DNA of 35,012 bases from a virus, in IMG/VR virus record IMGVR_UViG_3300028610_000705, positions 1 to 35,012 of that record. One strand, given 5' to 3'. Positions 12,758-20,322 of this stretch are shown piece after piece; position 1 is the stretch's first letter; each line of letters starts with the position of its first letter. The notes under the pieces are model-generated. The model saw only the letters and a program-made list of their open reading frames with translations. It made no database searches and was not told the DNA's origin. The position numbers were made by a program, and so were the translations under genes.

Positions 12758-13305
12758 TGGCTGCTGATATAGAGAGCCTTGAACTAATCATCGGCGCACA
12801 GATGGACAAAGCCGTAGCCGACTTTAAAACATCCATTAAAACCCGCATGATAACGCTACAGGCCAGCGGAATGAGCCGGGACGCAGCAATAGCCACACTC
12901 ACCGCCGAACAGGGCGCAGGGGCTAGCATAGCCGTCAATACGTATAAAAATGCGATGAAGAACCTAACGCAAAACGCTGTACGGGGTGCTTCCAACGCTC
13001 AAATGATGTCCAGATACGAGCAAACCAACGTAGAATTGTTTAGGTGGGTTACTGTATCCGGTAATCCTTGCCCACAATGTTTATCGCGCCAGGGGGAACT
13101 ATTAACCCTTCGTGGCTGGCAAGAGGCAGGCTTCCCAAAATCGGGCTTTAGCGTATGCGATGATAATTGTAAATGCATCCTTGTTCCAGAGGGCTTTGAA
13201 TCGCCGGCCCTATCAGATGCAGGCTTTTTAGTGACGCTGCCAAAAGCGATTATAATAATCCCCTTGTTACAAGGTTTATACCAGTATATACAATATATGG
13301 TATAA
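12757..13305 (+). CDS. minor head protein, Mu gpF-like
   Basis: A 182-residue protein. The N-terminal 80 residues are helical (AVADFKTSIKTRMITLQ and following). The C-terminal core carries the Mu gpF-type head morphogenesis signature, FRWVTVSGNPCPQCLSRQGE, then CDDNCKCILVPEG. Its Cys pairs stabilise the domain. Family proteins bind the portal and are minor head components (compare SPP1 gp7). The last 30 residues are hydrophobic (ALSDAGFLVTLPKAIIIIPLL) and overlap an operator promoter at 13264-13292, so the 3' end of this gene doubles as control DNA. Confidence 0.78.
   Translation: MAADIESLELIIGAQMDKAVADFKTSIKTRMITLQASGMSRDAAIATLTAEQGAGASIAVNTYKNAMKNLTQNAVRGASNAQMMSRYEQTNVELFRWVTVSGNPCPQCLSRQGELLTLRGWQEAGFPKSGFSVCDDNCKCILVPEGFESPALSDAGFLVTLPKAIIIIPLLQGLYQYIQYMV
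13264..13292 (+). promoter_or_regulatory. promoter with palindromic operator TATACCAGTATA (structural operon, P1)
   Basis: The -35 box is TTGTTA (13264-13269), then a 17-bp spacer and the -10 box TATACA (13287-13292). The operator TATACCAGTATA lies at 13277-13288, covering the spacer and the start of the -10. It lies inside the 3' end of the Mu gpF-like gene. A right half-site, TGGTATAAC, follows at about 13298-13306. Confidence 0.65.
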
Positions 13306-13317
13306 CAATAATTCTAT

Positions 13318-13357
13318 TATACTAGGGGTTGTATTGTTTTGAATAATGTAGTATATT
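13318..13357 (+). promoter_or_regulatory. second promoter of structural operon with operator half-site (P2)
   Basis: The -35 box is TTGTAT (13329-13334), then a 17-bp spacer and the -10 box TATATT (13352-13357), 27 bases before the scaffold ATG. A half-site TATACTAG (13318-13325) lies just upstream of the -35. AAGGA before the ATG at 13384 is the ribosome-binding site. Two tandem promoters fit the high expression expected for capsid genes. Confidence 0.6.
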
Positions 13358-13383
13358 TGGATAGATAAATAAGGAATTAAGCA

Positions 13384-14034
13384 ATGGATTTTGCGCAGTA
13401 CGTAGACTCGGTTGAGTCAAAGTTGAGTAAATCGGCGGTAGCCGAAGCCCTGGGCGAAGATTTGTCCGTGGTTAAATCTGCCTTACGTCAAATAACGGCA
13501 GAACACGACTCTACTCGCCTGGACTTGAAAAAGGCCAACGAGGAGAGCAAAGGACGTAAGATTAAAATCCGTGACGAATTAACCCCTGAGATAGATGATC
13601 TCAAAGACCAAGTCACGAAACTTACTGAACAGTCTGACACATCGAAATTCACTGATGAACTTGAGGGCTTGCGGAAATTCAAAACCGAGACCATAGCGAA
13701 AGCGACGGACGGATTTGGCACTTCGTTTGCGGCGGTTATCGAGCATCCCAATTTCGAGAAAGCAAGAAAAGTATTTAATCTGCCCAAAGCCGATGATAAG
13801 GGCGATTTCATCAAGGACGACTCTGGAAACTTTGACTTTAGCGCATTAGATGGCCCGGCTATGGAGGCGAATATCGCCAAAATGTCCGAGTTGAACGCTT
13901 TGGACTACTTCGGCACAAGCGAAGGCAGTACAAACAATGGCGACGGTGGTATGACAACCCGCCAAGATTCTAGTGTTTCGAGTAAGTTGTCAGAGGCAAA
14001 AACCTTTGCTGAAATCGAAAATGCAGTCCCTTAA
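13384..14034 (+). CDS. head scaffolding protein
   Basis: A 216-residue acidic, helical protein directly before the major capsid gene, the standard place for the scaffold. It has a coiled-coil-like central stretch (LTPEIDDLKDQVTKLTEQ) and a Lys-rich segment (LDLKKANEESKGRKIK). A Gly/Ser/Asn-rich linker precedes a short C-terminal helix (SSKLSEAKTFAEIENAV) that could contact capsid protein. Family role: it templates procapsid assembly and leaves or is degraded. Identification rests on position and composition, since scaffolds are poorly conserved. Confidence 0.75.
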   Translation: MDFAQYVDSVESKLSKSAVAEALGEDLSVVKSALRQITAEHDSTRLDLKKANEESKGRKIKIRDELTPEIDDLKDQVTKLTEQSDTSKFTDELEGLRKFKTETIAKATDGFGTSFAAVIEHPNFEKARKVFNLPKADDKGDFIKDDSGNFDFSALDGPAMEANIAKMSELNALDYFGTSEGSTNNGDGGMTTRQDSSVSSKLSEAKTFAEIENAVP

Positions 14035-14054
14035 TTATCAGGCGGCTCCGGGTG

Positions 14055-14060
14055 TATAAT
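14055..14060 (+). promoter_or_regulatory. possible -10 box before major capsid gene
   Basis: A perfect TATAAT lies 15 bases before the capsid ATG. The -35 region (TTAATT at 14031-14036, 18-bp spacing) is poor, and there is no operator palindrome. It may give extra capsid mRNA with a very short leader, or be chance. Confidence 0.3.
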
Positions 14061-14075
14061 TAGAAAGATAATAAA

Positions 14076-15008
14076 ATGGCCGTAACAAAAGCCTCGGATT
14101 TAACAGACAGTCAACGCGAACAGATGGAAGTAGCATTTTTCATGCAAAATCAGCAAATGCTGGTTTATGATGATCTTGTTACCCACGATCTTGGCGTAGA
14201 TGGTGTATCTACAAACCTCCCTGAATATGGGAAATTGGCAGTTGCTACCACTCCGTTAACGGATGGTTCAATCACTGCATCAACGACTCTCACCGACACC
14301 CCACATATCATAACTCCGGTTGAGTATGGTATCGTAACCCAGCCCTCCAAACTATCGGAACTTGTTACAAGTAATAAGTCTCGCGTAGCCGCTGGCCGGG
14401 CCGTTGCTATGAACGCTGCGGAAACCCAAAACGTGCAGGGCTATACGGCCTTGGCAGCATCAACCAATATCATCCTTGCAAATGACGCGGCTTCGGTTGC
14501 GGCAATTGATGAGAATGATACAGTTCAGGATCGGGACATCAAAGATGCCGTTGCTGAATTGGCGGCGTTGAACGCAATGCGCTTCCCGTTTACGCTTGGC
14601 GAAGGCAGCAAACCAGCGTATGCAGGCGGCGTACATCCTTACGTAGCAGATGATATTCGCTCTCTAACTGGCTTTATTGACGCTATGAAATATGCAGATG
14701 CCATGCGGTTGATAACAGGCGAAATCGGCACTTATGCTGGTGTACGCTTCTTTGAAACCACAGGCAACGTTGCCTCGGCTGACGCGGGCGCAGGCGCAGT
14801 TGATGTTTATACGACTGTCATATTCGCCTTGGGCGCATTGGGCAAGGGAACTAGCCTAGCCCCTCACTTGATCGTTAAGCCTAACGGTGCAGATGGTCAA
14901 AATCGGACAGTATTCGTGTCCTGGTACGGCGTTTATGAATATGGCATCATAAACCAGAGTTCGTTGTATGCGATTAAATCCGCTGCATCACTCGGCGCAA
15001 ACGTTTAG
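14076..15008 (+). CDS. major capsid protein
   Basis: A 310-residue protein following the scaffold. The sequence has the HK97-fold capsid pattern of the N4-gp56/P22-like group: an Ala-rich helical segment (SRVAAGRAVAMNAAETQNVQG), a central P-domain-like region (HPYVADDIRSLTGFI, RLITGEIGTYAGVRFFET) and a C-terminal half ending RTVFVSWYGVYEYGIINQSSLYAIKSAA. This order (GxxxGVRF..., then WYGxYEYGI) is typical of the family. It forms the icosahedral shell. The Shine-Dalgarno is weak (GAAAG), but a strong -10-like element lies upstream. Confidence 0.85.
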   Translation: MAVTKASDLTDSQREQMEVAFFMQNQQMLVYDDLVTHDLGVDGVSTNLPEYGKLAVATTPLTDGSITASTTLTDTPHIITPVEYGIVTQPSKLSELVTSNKSRVAAGRAVAMNAAETQNVQGYTALAASTNIILANDAASVAAIDENDTVQDRDIKDAVAELAALNAMRFPFTLGEGSKPAYAGGVHPYVADDIRSLTGFIDAMKYADAMRLITGEIGTYAGVRFFETTGNVASADAGAGAVDVYTTVIFALGALGKGTSLAPHLIVKPNGADGQNRTVFVSWYGVYEYGIINQSSLYAIKSAASLGANV

Positions 15009-15014
15009 TAATAG

Positions 15015-15048
15015 TTAATTAGGGTCGGTCGTTTGATCGGCCCATTAA
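15015..15048 (+). other. intercistronic hairpin after the capsid gene
   Basis: GGGTCGGTC (15022-15030) pairs with GATCGGCCC (15035-15043) around a GTTT loop, with two G-T pairs. TTAAT (15015-15019) and ATTAA (15044-15048) can extend the stem past a two-base bulge. There is no T tract. It may protect the abundant capsid mRNA or partly stop transcription before the downstream genes. Confidence 0.5.
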
Positions 15049-15070
15049 CTCAATCATAAGGAAAATTATC

Positions 15071-15721
15071 ATGCGTAAGCATTTCAAATCTCTTTTACCT
15101 GTTTTTCTATTCGTTGGCGTACTGATCGCGGGCGTATGGGACTCCAAGGTAATCACATTTAATACTGGGGATGTAACATCTTCGGCTTTCTTGACTACTG
15201 GCGGCGATACTACCGATATATTCGACCTTACCAAAGGTGGCAAGGGTAAGGTATATCCCAAGGAAGTATCATTCTTGATGAAGGTTGTTGAAGGTACAAA
15301 TTCGCCCGGCGCAGATGTTACTTTCACGCTGTTCCTGTCACAAGACCAATCTGTTTGGTATAATGCGGGTTCATTGAAAAATGTCACCGATAGCGGAACC
15401 AACGCGGAAACAATCACAGACTCCAAGACGCTCCTAATGGCTTCCATGGCTAATAGTTCAGCCGCCTCTATTGCAATTACTGAGGCATTCGTAATGACTT
15501 ACGACTCTACGCTAAACGAAGCAATTAACGCGCAGCCCTGGGTTGCCGCTGGGGATAGTTCCGCATTTGTAACTAGCGTTGCTAATACTAGAGCCGAAAC
15601 ATATACCTACAATTTTGGTTTTATGCCTCAATATAGGTATGGACAAGTTCGGGTGATAGGCGCGCTGCAGGCGGGCGATACGGTGACGGTTGGCCTTAAT
15701 ATGACCAGAGCATTTGATTAA
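15071..15721 (+). CDS. probable capsid decoration/structural protein with N-terminal signal-like segment
   Basis: A 216-residue protein just after the capsid gene, where decoration proteins often lie. The first 22 residues (MRKHFKSLLPVFLFVGVLIAG) look like a signal peptide or membrane anchor: basic n-region followed by a hydrophobic stretch. The rest is strand-rich with Thr/Ser/Asp/Gly repeats (DVTFTLFLSQDQSVWYNAG, QYRYGQVRVIGALQAGD) and resembles small beta-sandwich virion proteins. A hydrophobic leader on a cytoplasm-assembled virion protein is unusual. AAGGAAA before the ATG supports the start. Confidence 0.65.
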   Translation: MRKHFKSLLPVFLFVGVLIAGVWDSKVITFNTGDVTSSAFLTTGGDTTDIFDLTKGGKGKVYPKEVSFLMKVVEGTNSPGADVTFTLFLSQDQSVWYNAGSLKNVTDSGTNAETITDSKTLLMASMANSSAASIAITEAFVMTYDSTLNEAINAQPWVAAGDSSAFVTSVANTRAETYTYNFGFMPQYRYGQVRVIGALQAGDTVTVGLNMTRAFD

Positions 15722-15746
15722 CAAAAACAAATAACAGGAGCCAAGA

Positions 15747-16109
15747 ATGGCAACACCGACACTAAACCCAGATTCCGCAGAGGCTAAAGCAGCCGCAAAA
15801 GCAGCCGCAAAAGTAGAGGCAGATCGTGTAAAAGCCGAAGCCAAGGCAGAGGCAGATAAGATTAAAGCAGAAGCGAAGGCTGAAGCAGATCGCATCAAGG
15901 CCGAAGCGAAAGAGGCCAAAAAGTTGCGTAAGGTCGAAGCATTGCGTAACCATAAATGCAAGATCAAGCATGGGCCGCGTGGCAAAAAGTCTAGTTATAC
16001 CGAATTTGATTTGGTCAAGGGCGAGACTTACGAAATGCTCCAAGAGCATATCGACATCCTGAACCAACAGGCCAACTCTGCCGTAGATAATACTGTAAAG
16101 ATTATCTAA
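15747..16109 (+). CDS. Ala/Lys/Glu-repeat coiled-coil protein, 120 aa
   Basis: The 120-residue product has an N-terminal half built of imperfect repeats of the type AEAKAEADKIK, about residues 11-58. It should form a long continuous helix of TolA-like composition. The C-terminal half is a small basic domain (HKCKIKHGPRGKKSSYTEFDLVKGE) with a predicted strand-helix fold. The corresponding DNA (about 15780-15910) is a degenerate repeat. It lies between the decoration-like gene and the connector genes, suggesting a virion or assembly protein, but no family is recognised. Confidence 0.65.
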   Translation: MATPTLNPDSAEAKAAAKAAAKVEADRVKAEAKAEADKIKAEAKAEADRIKAEAKEAKKLRKVEALRNHKCKIKHGPRGKKSSYTEFDLVKGETYEMLQEHIDILNQQANSAVDNTVKII

Positions 16110-16526
16110 ATGGCTGACATCACGCCAATAGTACCGCTTGAGAATATTGAGGTACTCGACGCTGATTTGACTGCCCGTAAGGGGGATATAGGTTCTGGCA
16201 AATATCTTCTTACGGGCTGGTCGGATTTCTCCGAGCCTATCCTGGCGGTTAAGCGCAGGCTATACGACGATATACAGGCGAATACTGGATACACCGATAC
16301 GCAAATGGCCTTAGTAAAGGATACATCCAATCAAACCATGTTGGATAAAATCTCTTATATGGCTATTGCTGAGATTCTACGGGCTAATAACCTGTGGGAA
16401 GCCGCCGAAGGCTACGACGGAATAGCCGCCCAAATCCCGCTTAAATACGTCAACGATAGGGATGAAGATAGCGAGCAGGACGAGGGCGAAGTTGAATTAG
16501 TTAACCCGGTTACGTTTGGGCGGTAA
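16110..16526 (+). CDS. head-tail connector (adaptor) protein
   Basis: A 138-residue protein in the connector slot between capsid and tail genes. It is helical with the pattern seen in gp6/gp15-type adaptors: AVKRRLYDDIQANTGYTDTQ, then MLDKISYMAIAEILRANNLW, and an acidic tail (DRDEDSEQDEGE). Family role: it binds the portal ring and receives the tail. The ATG follows the previous stop with no gap. The next gene starts in a TAATG overlap. The assignment depends mainly on position and helical pattern. Confidence 0.6.
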   Translation: MADITPIVPLENIEVLDADLTARKGDIGSGKYLLTGWSDFSEPILAVKRRLYDDIQANTGYTDTQMALVKDTSNQTMLDKISYMAIAEILRANNLWEAAEGYDGIAAQIPLKYVNDRDEDSEQDEGEVELVNPVTFGR

Positions 16527-16969
16527 TGGCTTATAATTACTCAGCGTTACACGAGGCAATCAAGCAGGTTTTACAAACCGCCGGATTTGTCTATGCCCCT
16601 CCCCAGGATTGGGGGAATTTTGCCGAGGGTGAATTTCCCGAAGCGATGGACGATAAAGGCTTTGCAATCATCATAGGGCCACAGGTTCGCAGTCAATTTG
16701 AGGAACGGCCCCGCAAGATCGTAAATATTACTATCGAGTTCGCCCTAGAGTCTGCCAATGACTTGTATTTAGCCCGCCTAGATAACGCTGTAGCGGCGAT
16801 TGAATCGCTTTCCGATGTTACTGCTACTGGGTTAGGTACAGTCTACGAGAACGACGACGAGGGCGCAGCAGATTTAACAGATTTTAACATGCTATACCTA
16901 CCGAAGGACACAGGCAACGGTAAGATAATAGCGCAATTCCCAAATATCAGATGTGAAATAGAGGGTTAA
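16526..16969 (+). CDS. tail terminator / head-tail joining protein
   Basis: A 147-residue protein with an N-terminal helix (LHEAIKQVLQTAGFV) followed by alternating strands and helices (FAIIIGPQVRSQFEERPRK, ITIEFALESANDLYLARLDN). This layout matches lambda gpU-like tail terminators, which cap the tail tube. Its place directly before the tail-tube genes fits. No sequence motif is decisive, so the call is by context and predicted fold. Confidence 0.55.
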   Translation: MAYNYSALHEAIKQVLQTAGFVYAPPQDWGNFAEGEFPEAMDDKGFAIIIGPQVRSQFEERPRKIVNITIEFALESANDLYLARLDNAVAAIESLSDVTATGLGTVYENDDEGAADLTDFNMLYLPKDTGNGKIIAQFPNIRCEIEG

Positions 16970-16971
16970 TC

Positions 16972-17391
16972 ATGGCACTAGCAGATAAAATTTTCGGTGA
17001 TGTTACAATCACACTCAACGATATATCCAGTGGGACAAAGGCATACGCCAATATGATCCCCGGAACGTTTTCGATTAATGTCGAATCCCCAGAGGATCGA
17101 GCCGAATTTGAGGACGGCAGCGCAGCCGATCAGGAGATTGGCAGGCGGTTAATTGTCGAGTTCGATATTTCGGACGTGACCCCAGCAGACTTTGACACTA
17201 TCGAAGGATACCAGGGCGACTTTACCGTATTGGTTGCTAAAACCGGGAAACTTTACACCTTCCCAGGCACAGCAACACAGAAAAATTATGTAATTACTAG
17301 CATCGTGGACGGCAAAATGCACGTTAAGGTTACTGGCAACTGGCCTGTAAACACTACGATTGCTACATTACTCCAAGTAACCACACCATAA
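16972..17391 (+). CDS. major tail tube protein, copy 1
   Basis: A 139-residue protein, about two-thirds identical to the next gene product by manual count (about 94 of 137). Shared blocks include MALADK.FGDV, MIPGTFSIN, ESPED, DQEIGRR, PADFDTIE and TSIVDGKMH. Length, strand-rich composition and place before the chaperone/tape-measure genes fit a siphovirus tail-tube subunit, which stacks as hexamers. This copy has VTITLNDISSGT where copy 2 has VVVTFKDHAAGT and ends with a longer hydrophobic/Thr tail. Which copy forms the bulk tube is unknown. Confidence 0.7.
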   Translation: MALADKIFGDVTITLNDISSGTKAYANMIPGTFSINVESPEDRAEFEDGSAADQEIGRRLIVEFDISDVTPADFDTIEGYQGDFTVLVAKTGKLYTFPGTATQKNYVITSIVDGKMHVKVTGNWPVNTTIATLLQVTTP

Positions 17392-17400
17392 GGGACTATC

Positions 17401-17814
17401 ATGGCTTTAGCAGATAAAGTATTTGGTGATGTAGTAGTCACGTTTAAAGATCATGCCGCTGGCACTGAGGTAATTGCCTCAATGATTCCCGGCACGTTCT
17501 CTATTAACCAGGAATCCCCCGAAGATAACGCACAATTTGAGGATGGAAGTGGCGCAGATCAAGAGATTGGGCGCAGAACTATCCTTGAATTTGATGTTAC
17601 CGATGTTGTTCCGGCTGATTTCGATACAATCGAATCCTATCAGGGCGATGTTGATATACAGGTCGTAAAGACGGGTAAAACCTACACCTTCCAGGGATCG
17701 GCGTTGATACCTAATTACAATATTACGTCTATTGTGGACGGCAAAATGCACATTAAAACAACCGCCAACTTTGCCGTAAATACCACAATCGCAGCAACTC
17801 TAGGGGTGGCGTAA
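17401..17814 (+). CDS. major tail tube protein, copy 2 (tandem paralogue)
   Basis: A 137-residue paralogue of the preceding gene, separated by only 9 bases, so the pair arose by tandem duplication. The two keep almost the same length and core, with differences spread along the chain rather than confined to a tail domain, so both are probably functional. Options are two subunit types in one tube, a special ring at the tube end, or one used as tail-terminator-like cap. It ends in a TAATG overlap with the next small gene. Confidence 0.7.
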   Translation: MALADKVFGDVVVTFKDHAAGTEVIASMIPGTFSINQESPEDNAQFEDGSGADQEIGRRTILEFDVTDVVPADFDTIESYQGDVDIQVVKTGKTYTFQGSALIPNYNITSIVDGKMHIKTTANFAVNTTIAATLGVA

Positions 17815-17987
17815 TGGCTAAAGCGAAATTCAAAGCAACCAAAACCAGAGCCGGGCTTGATGCTGTGGCGATGATCGAGCCGACTACTGGCAAAGTACGC
17901 GATGTGCAATTAAGCGATGTGGAAGCATTGCTAAAGAAGGGCTATAAATACGCCCCTGTAGATAAAACACCAACTGAGGAGCAATAA
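17814..17987 (+). CDS. hypothetical small protein, 57 aa
   Basis: A 57-residue ORF with TAATG overlaps at both ends. The basic N-terminus (MAKAKFKATKTRAG) is followed by a short strand and a helix (VRDVQLSDVEALLKKGYKYAP) and an acidic tail. The tight packing between two real genes supports it being translated. The position after the tail-tube genes suggests a small tail-assembly protein. No family recognised. Confidence 0.6.
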   Translation: MAKAKFKATKTRAGLDAVAMIEPTTGKVRDVQLSDVEALLKKGYKYAPVDKTPTEEQ

Positions 17988-18355
17988 TGCTTGAATCAAT
18001 TATGACATTTTTAGGCGGTACAGCCGGGCAGTGGTTGCTCGGCATAGCAGGCTTTGCAGGATTGGGCGCGTTGCTCGATTACTTGCTCAAAAAGTTTATT
18101 TCTCAGGGCAAACTTGATGCAATACACGATTTCCTTGAATACTGGATAGCGTGGCCGGGTGAAAAGATTGGCGAGGCAATGAACGCAGCCGGGGAAAAAC
18201 TACCTATTGTCGGCAAGGCTTGGAATAAGACTATCGAACCTTGGGTAATTGTTCTGTTGCAGGCCGTATTTGGCGGCATTGTTGACGGAGTACGGGGCCT
18301 GCTGAGTAATATTGTAAAGGCCCTGCTATCGGATAACCCTTCAACCAGGGACTAA
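17987..18355 (+). CDS. membrane-active protein, 122 aa
   Basis: A 122-residue protein with two hydrophobic, glycine-rich segments: about residues 9-34 (GGTAGQWLLGIAGFAGLGALL) and about residues 82-112 (PWVIVLLQAVFGGIVDGVRG). A polar amphipathic middle separates them. It could be a membrane protein such as a holin, or an internal virion protein with membrane-inserting segments. The genome has no other obvious holin, which adds some weight, but it sits between tail genes. The start is in a TAATG overlap. Confidence 0.55.
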   Translation: MLESIMTFLGGTAGQWLLGIAGFAGLGALLDYLLKKFISQGKLDAIHDFLEYWIAWPGEKIGEAMNAAGEKLPIVGKAWNKTIEPWVIVLLQAVFGGIVDGVRGLLSNIVKALLSDNPSTRD

Positions 18356-18359
18356 ACCA

Positions 18360-19361
18360 ATGAAGCGCATTTTATTTCTGGCTCTGCTATCCGCATTTGC
18401 CTTTGGGCAAGTTACACCAAAAGGTCAGCAGAGCGATAATTATAGCACCGCTAAGAAAAAAGGCGGCGTAGTATTAGCGGGGGATATGGTCAACGAGATC
18501 ATGTACCCGCGCCAAAAGCCTGTATATGGTGCAGATTCAAGCGTAACAGACGTTTCACCCGCTACCCCGCTACCAACTTGGGGCGGGCTAGGATTCGGCG
18601 TTAACATAGCCCTTGATAACATTACGGGGATATGTTACGAAGATGTGTACGGGCGTAATATCGAACTTGATGCCGCCGACACTTCCGATATATGGGACGG
18701 CGGGCAAGTAACCGCTGGCGAATCTCAGATATGGGTTGCCCCTACAGCCGCAGCCGTTCATAATATAGTTTCTACGTCCGATCTTGATTCAGTAGGACTT
18801 ACCGGGGCGTTGACTGTCCAGATATTCGGATTGCCACGCTGGACTTCATCGGAGATCAGCGAAATAATTATAATGGACGGTACGAATGACGTTGCGACAG
18901 ACTCAAGTTATGTGATAATTCACCATATGCTTGTATTGACCAACGGCGGGACTAGCATAAACGCGGGCATTATAACCGCAACCGCAACCGCTCCAAGCGC
19001 AACAACTGTGACCGCATTAATTCGAATCGGTCAAGGGCATACGCAAATGGCTATTATTGGCGTCCCGTCAACCCAAACGCTGTTGATTGGGCGGCTGTAT
19101 GCCAACGTAAATAAAGCGGTAGGCGCGGCTGGATTGATTGATATTGCCCTACTGTTCAATAGTACGCCCGACGAGCACCTAACTACTTTCAGGGTAGCGC
19201 ATACGTTCGGGCTGCAAACTGTTGGAACGTCAGCATTTACGATCCCGTATTATATCCCCAAGAAATACGTTGGGCCGGGGATATTAAAAATACAAGCCAT
19301 AAGCGGCACAAATGATATGGATGTATCAGCAGGCTTTGACATATTACTAGTGGATCACTAA
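18360..19361 (+). CDS. probable virion structural protein with signal peptide, paralogue 1
   Basis: A 333-residue protein that begins with a typical signal peptide, MKRILFLALLSAFAFGQ, then TPKGQQSDNYSTAKKKGG. Immediately downstream lies a paralogue. The two share about 35 residues after the leader (QQSDNY.TAKKKGGVVL.GDMV..IMYP) and a related later part. That later part (DGTNDVATDSSYVIIHHMLV, RIGQGHTQMAIIGVP) resembles a beta-rich module I associate with marine phage structural proteins. Secretion signals on such proteins are unusual. It may be exported to the host envelope or be a tail-associated protein whose leader is kept. Confidence 0.6.
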   Translation: MKRILFLALLSAFAFGQVTPKGQQSDNYSTAKKKGGVVLAGDMVNEIMYPRQKPVYGADSSVTDVSPATPLPTWGGLGFGVNIALDNITGICYEDVYGRNIELDAADTSDIWDGGQVTAGESQIWVAPTAAAVHNIVSTSDLDSVGLTGALTVQIFGLPRWTSSEISEIIIMDGTNDVATDSSYVIIHHMLVLTNGGTSINAGIITATATAPSATTVTALIRIGQGHTQMAIIGVPSTQTLLIGRLYANVNKAVGAAGLIDIALLFNSTPDEHLTTFRVAHTFGLQTVGTSAFTIPYYIPKKYVGPGILKIQAISGTNDMDVSAGFDILLVDH

Positions 19362-19362
19362 T

Positions 19363-20322
19363 ATGAAGCGATTAATATTACTCCTAATGATCGGCTCGCT
19401 ATTCGGACAGACAACGCCGAGAGGTCAACAGTCTGACAACTACACAACCGCCAAAAAGAAGGGCGGCGTGGTGCTCAGTGGTGACATGGTAGACGGGATT
19501 ATGTATCCTGGTACTAAATTATTCTACGGCACTGACGGATCCGCTACGATGGTTGATACCTTGACACCGTTGCCCGTCTTATCTACTCGTGATTGGGGCG
19601 TTGAGGTTGCCGGGGGAAGGATCAACGATCAGACTTATATCCTGAAATTTGGGGCTGTGTCGGGCGTTGGTACTGACGAAATTACTTTATGGTCGGGGCA
19701 TACGCGCTATAACTACATCGACGAAGTTGGCGGTACTTCCCGCATATTGTCGGTTGCCTCAGATGATACGGACGATAACGCTTCTGGCACAGGGGCTAGA
19801 GCGGTTTACCTCGAAGGGCTGGATACGAACTATAATGTAATCAGTGATATAGTTGCGCTTGACGGCACTGATTCGGTAGACACTTCAATTGAGTTTTTCC
19901 GTATATACCAAGCGGTAGTATTAACCGCCGGAAGCCAAGGCGAGAATGACGGGATCATTGATATAGGGCTAGGCCCATTTACGGCAGGATCGGCAGATAC
20001 CGCTTACGCTCTGATTGATTCGACGCAGGGACAAACGCAAATGATGGTTTACACTGTCCCGGCGGATTTTACAGCCTATTTTATGGATGTGCGGCTAACA
20101 TCAAATGAAGGCAAATCCGCTGAGGCTTCGGGGTGGGCAAGGCCGCTTGGTGGTGCATGGATTAAACAAGGGACATGGCATATATTCCAAACTGCTTTTT
20201 CACGAAATTACCGAATACCCCTAATAATTCCTGAAAAGACCGACGTAGAATTGAGGGTAGTTTCGTCTGCGTCTGGTACAGATATTGCGGCAGCGTTCAC
20301 AGTATTACTTATACCGAACTAA
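19363..20322 (+). CDS. probable virion structural protein with signal peptide, paralogue 2
   Basis: A 319-residue paralogue of the previous gene, one base after its stop. It again starts with a signal peptide (MKRLILLLMIGSLFGQ) and the conserved TPRGQQSDNYTTAKKKGG block. The C-terminal part shows the clearest similarity to a widespread phage beta-rich structural module: SGTGARAVYLEGLDTNYNV, DIVALDGTDSVDTSIEFFR, DSTQGQTQMMVYTVP. Outside the N-terminal block the two paralogues have diverged strongly, like two members that present different surfaces. Likely exposed on the virion or host surface. Confidence 0.6.
   Translation: MKRLILLLMIGSLFGQTTPRGQQSDNYTTAKKKGGVVLSGDMVDGIMYPGTKLFYGTDGSATMVDTLTPLPVLSTRDWGVEVAGGRINDQTYILKFGAVSGVGTDEITLWSGHTRYNYIDEVGGTSRILSVASDDTDDNASGTGARAVYLEGLDTNYNVISDIVALDGTDSVDTSIEFFRIYQAVVLTAGSQGENDGIIDIGLGPFTAGSADTAYALIDSTQGQTQMMVYTVPADFTAYFMDVRLTSNEGKSAEASGWARPLGGAWIKQGTWHIFQTAFSRNYRIPLIIPEKTDVELRVVSSASGTDIAAAFTVLLIPN

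Noticed and set aside
15780-15915. Repeat tract as tandem repeat array or CRISPR-like element
   Set aside because: The repeats code for AEAKAEAD-type helical repeats in an open frame and have no unique spacers.
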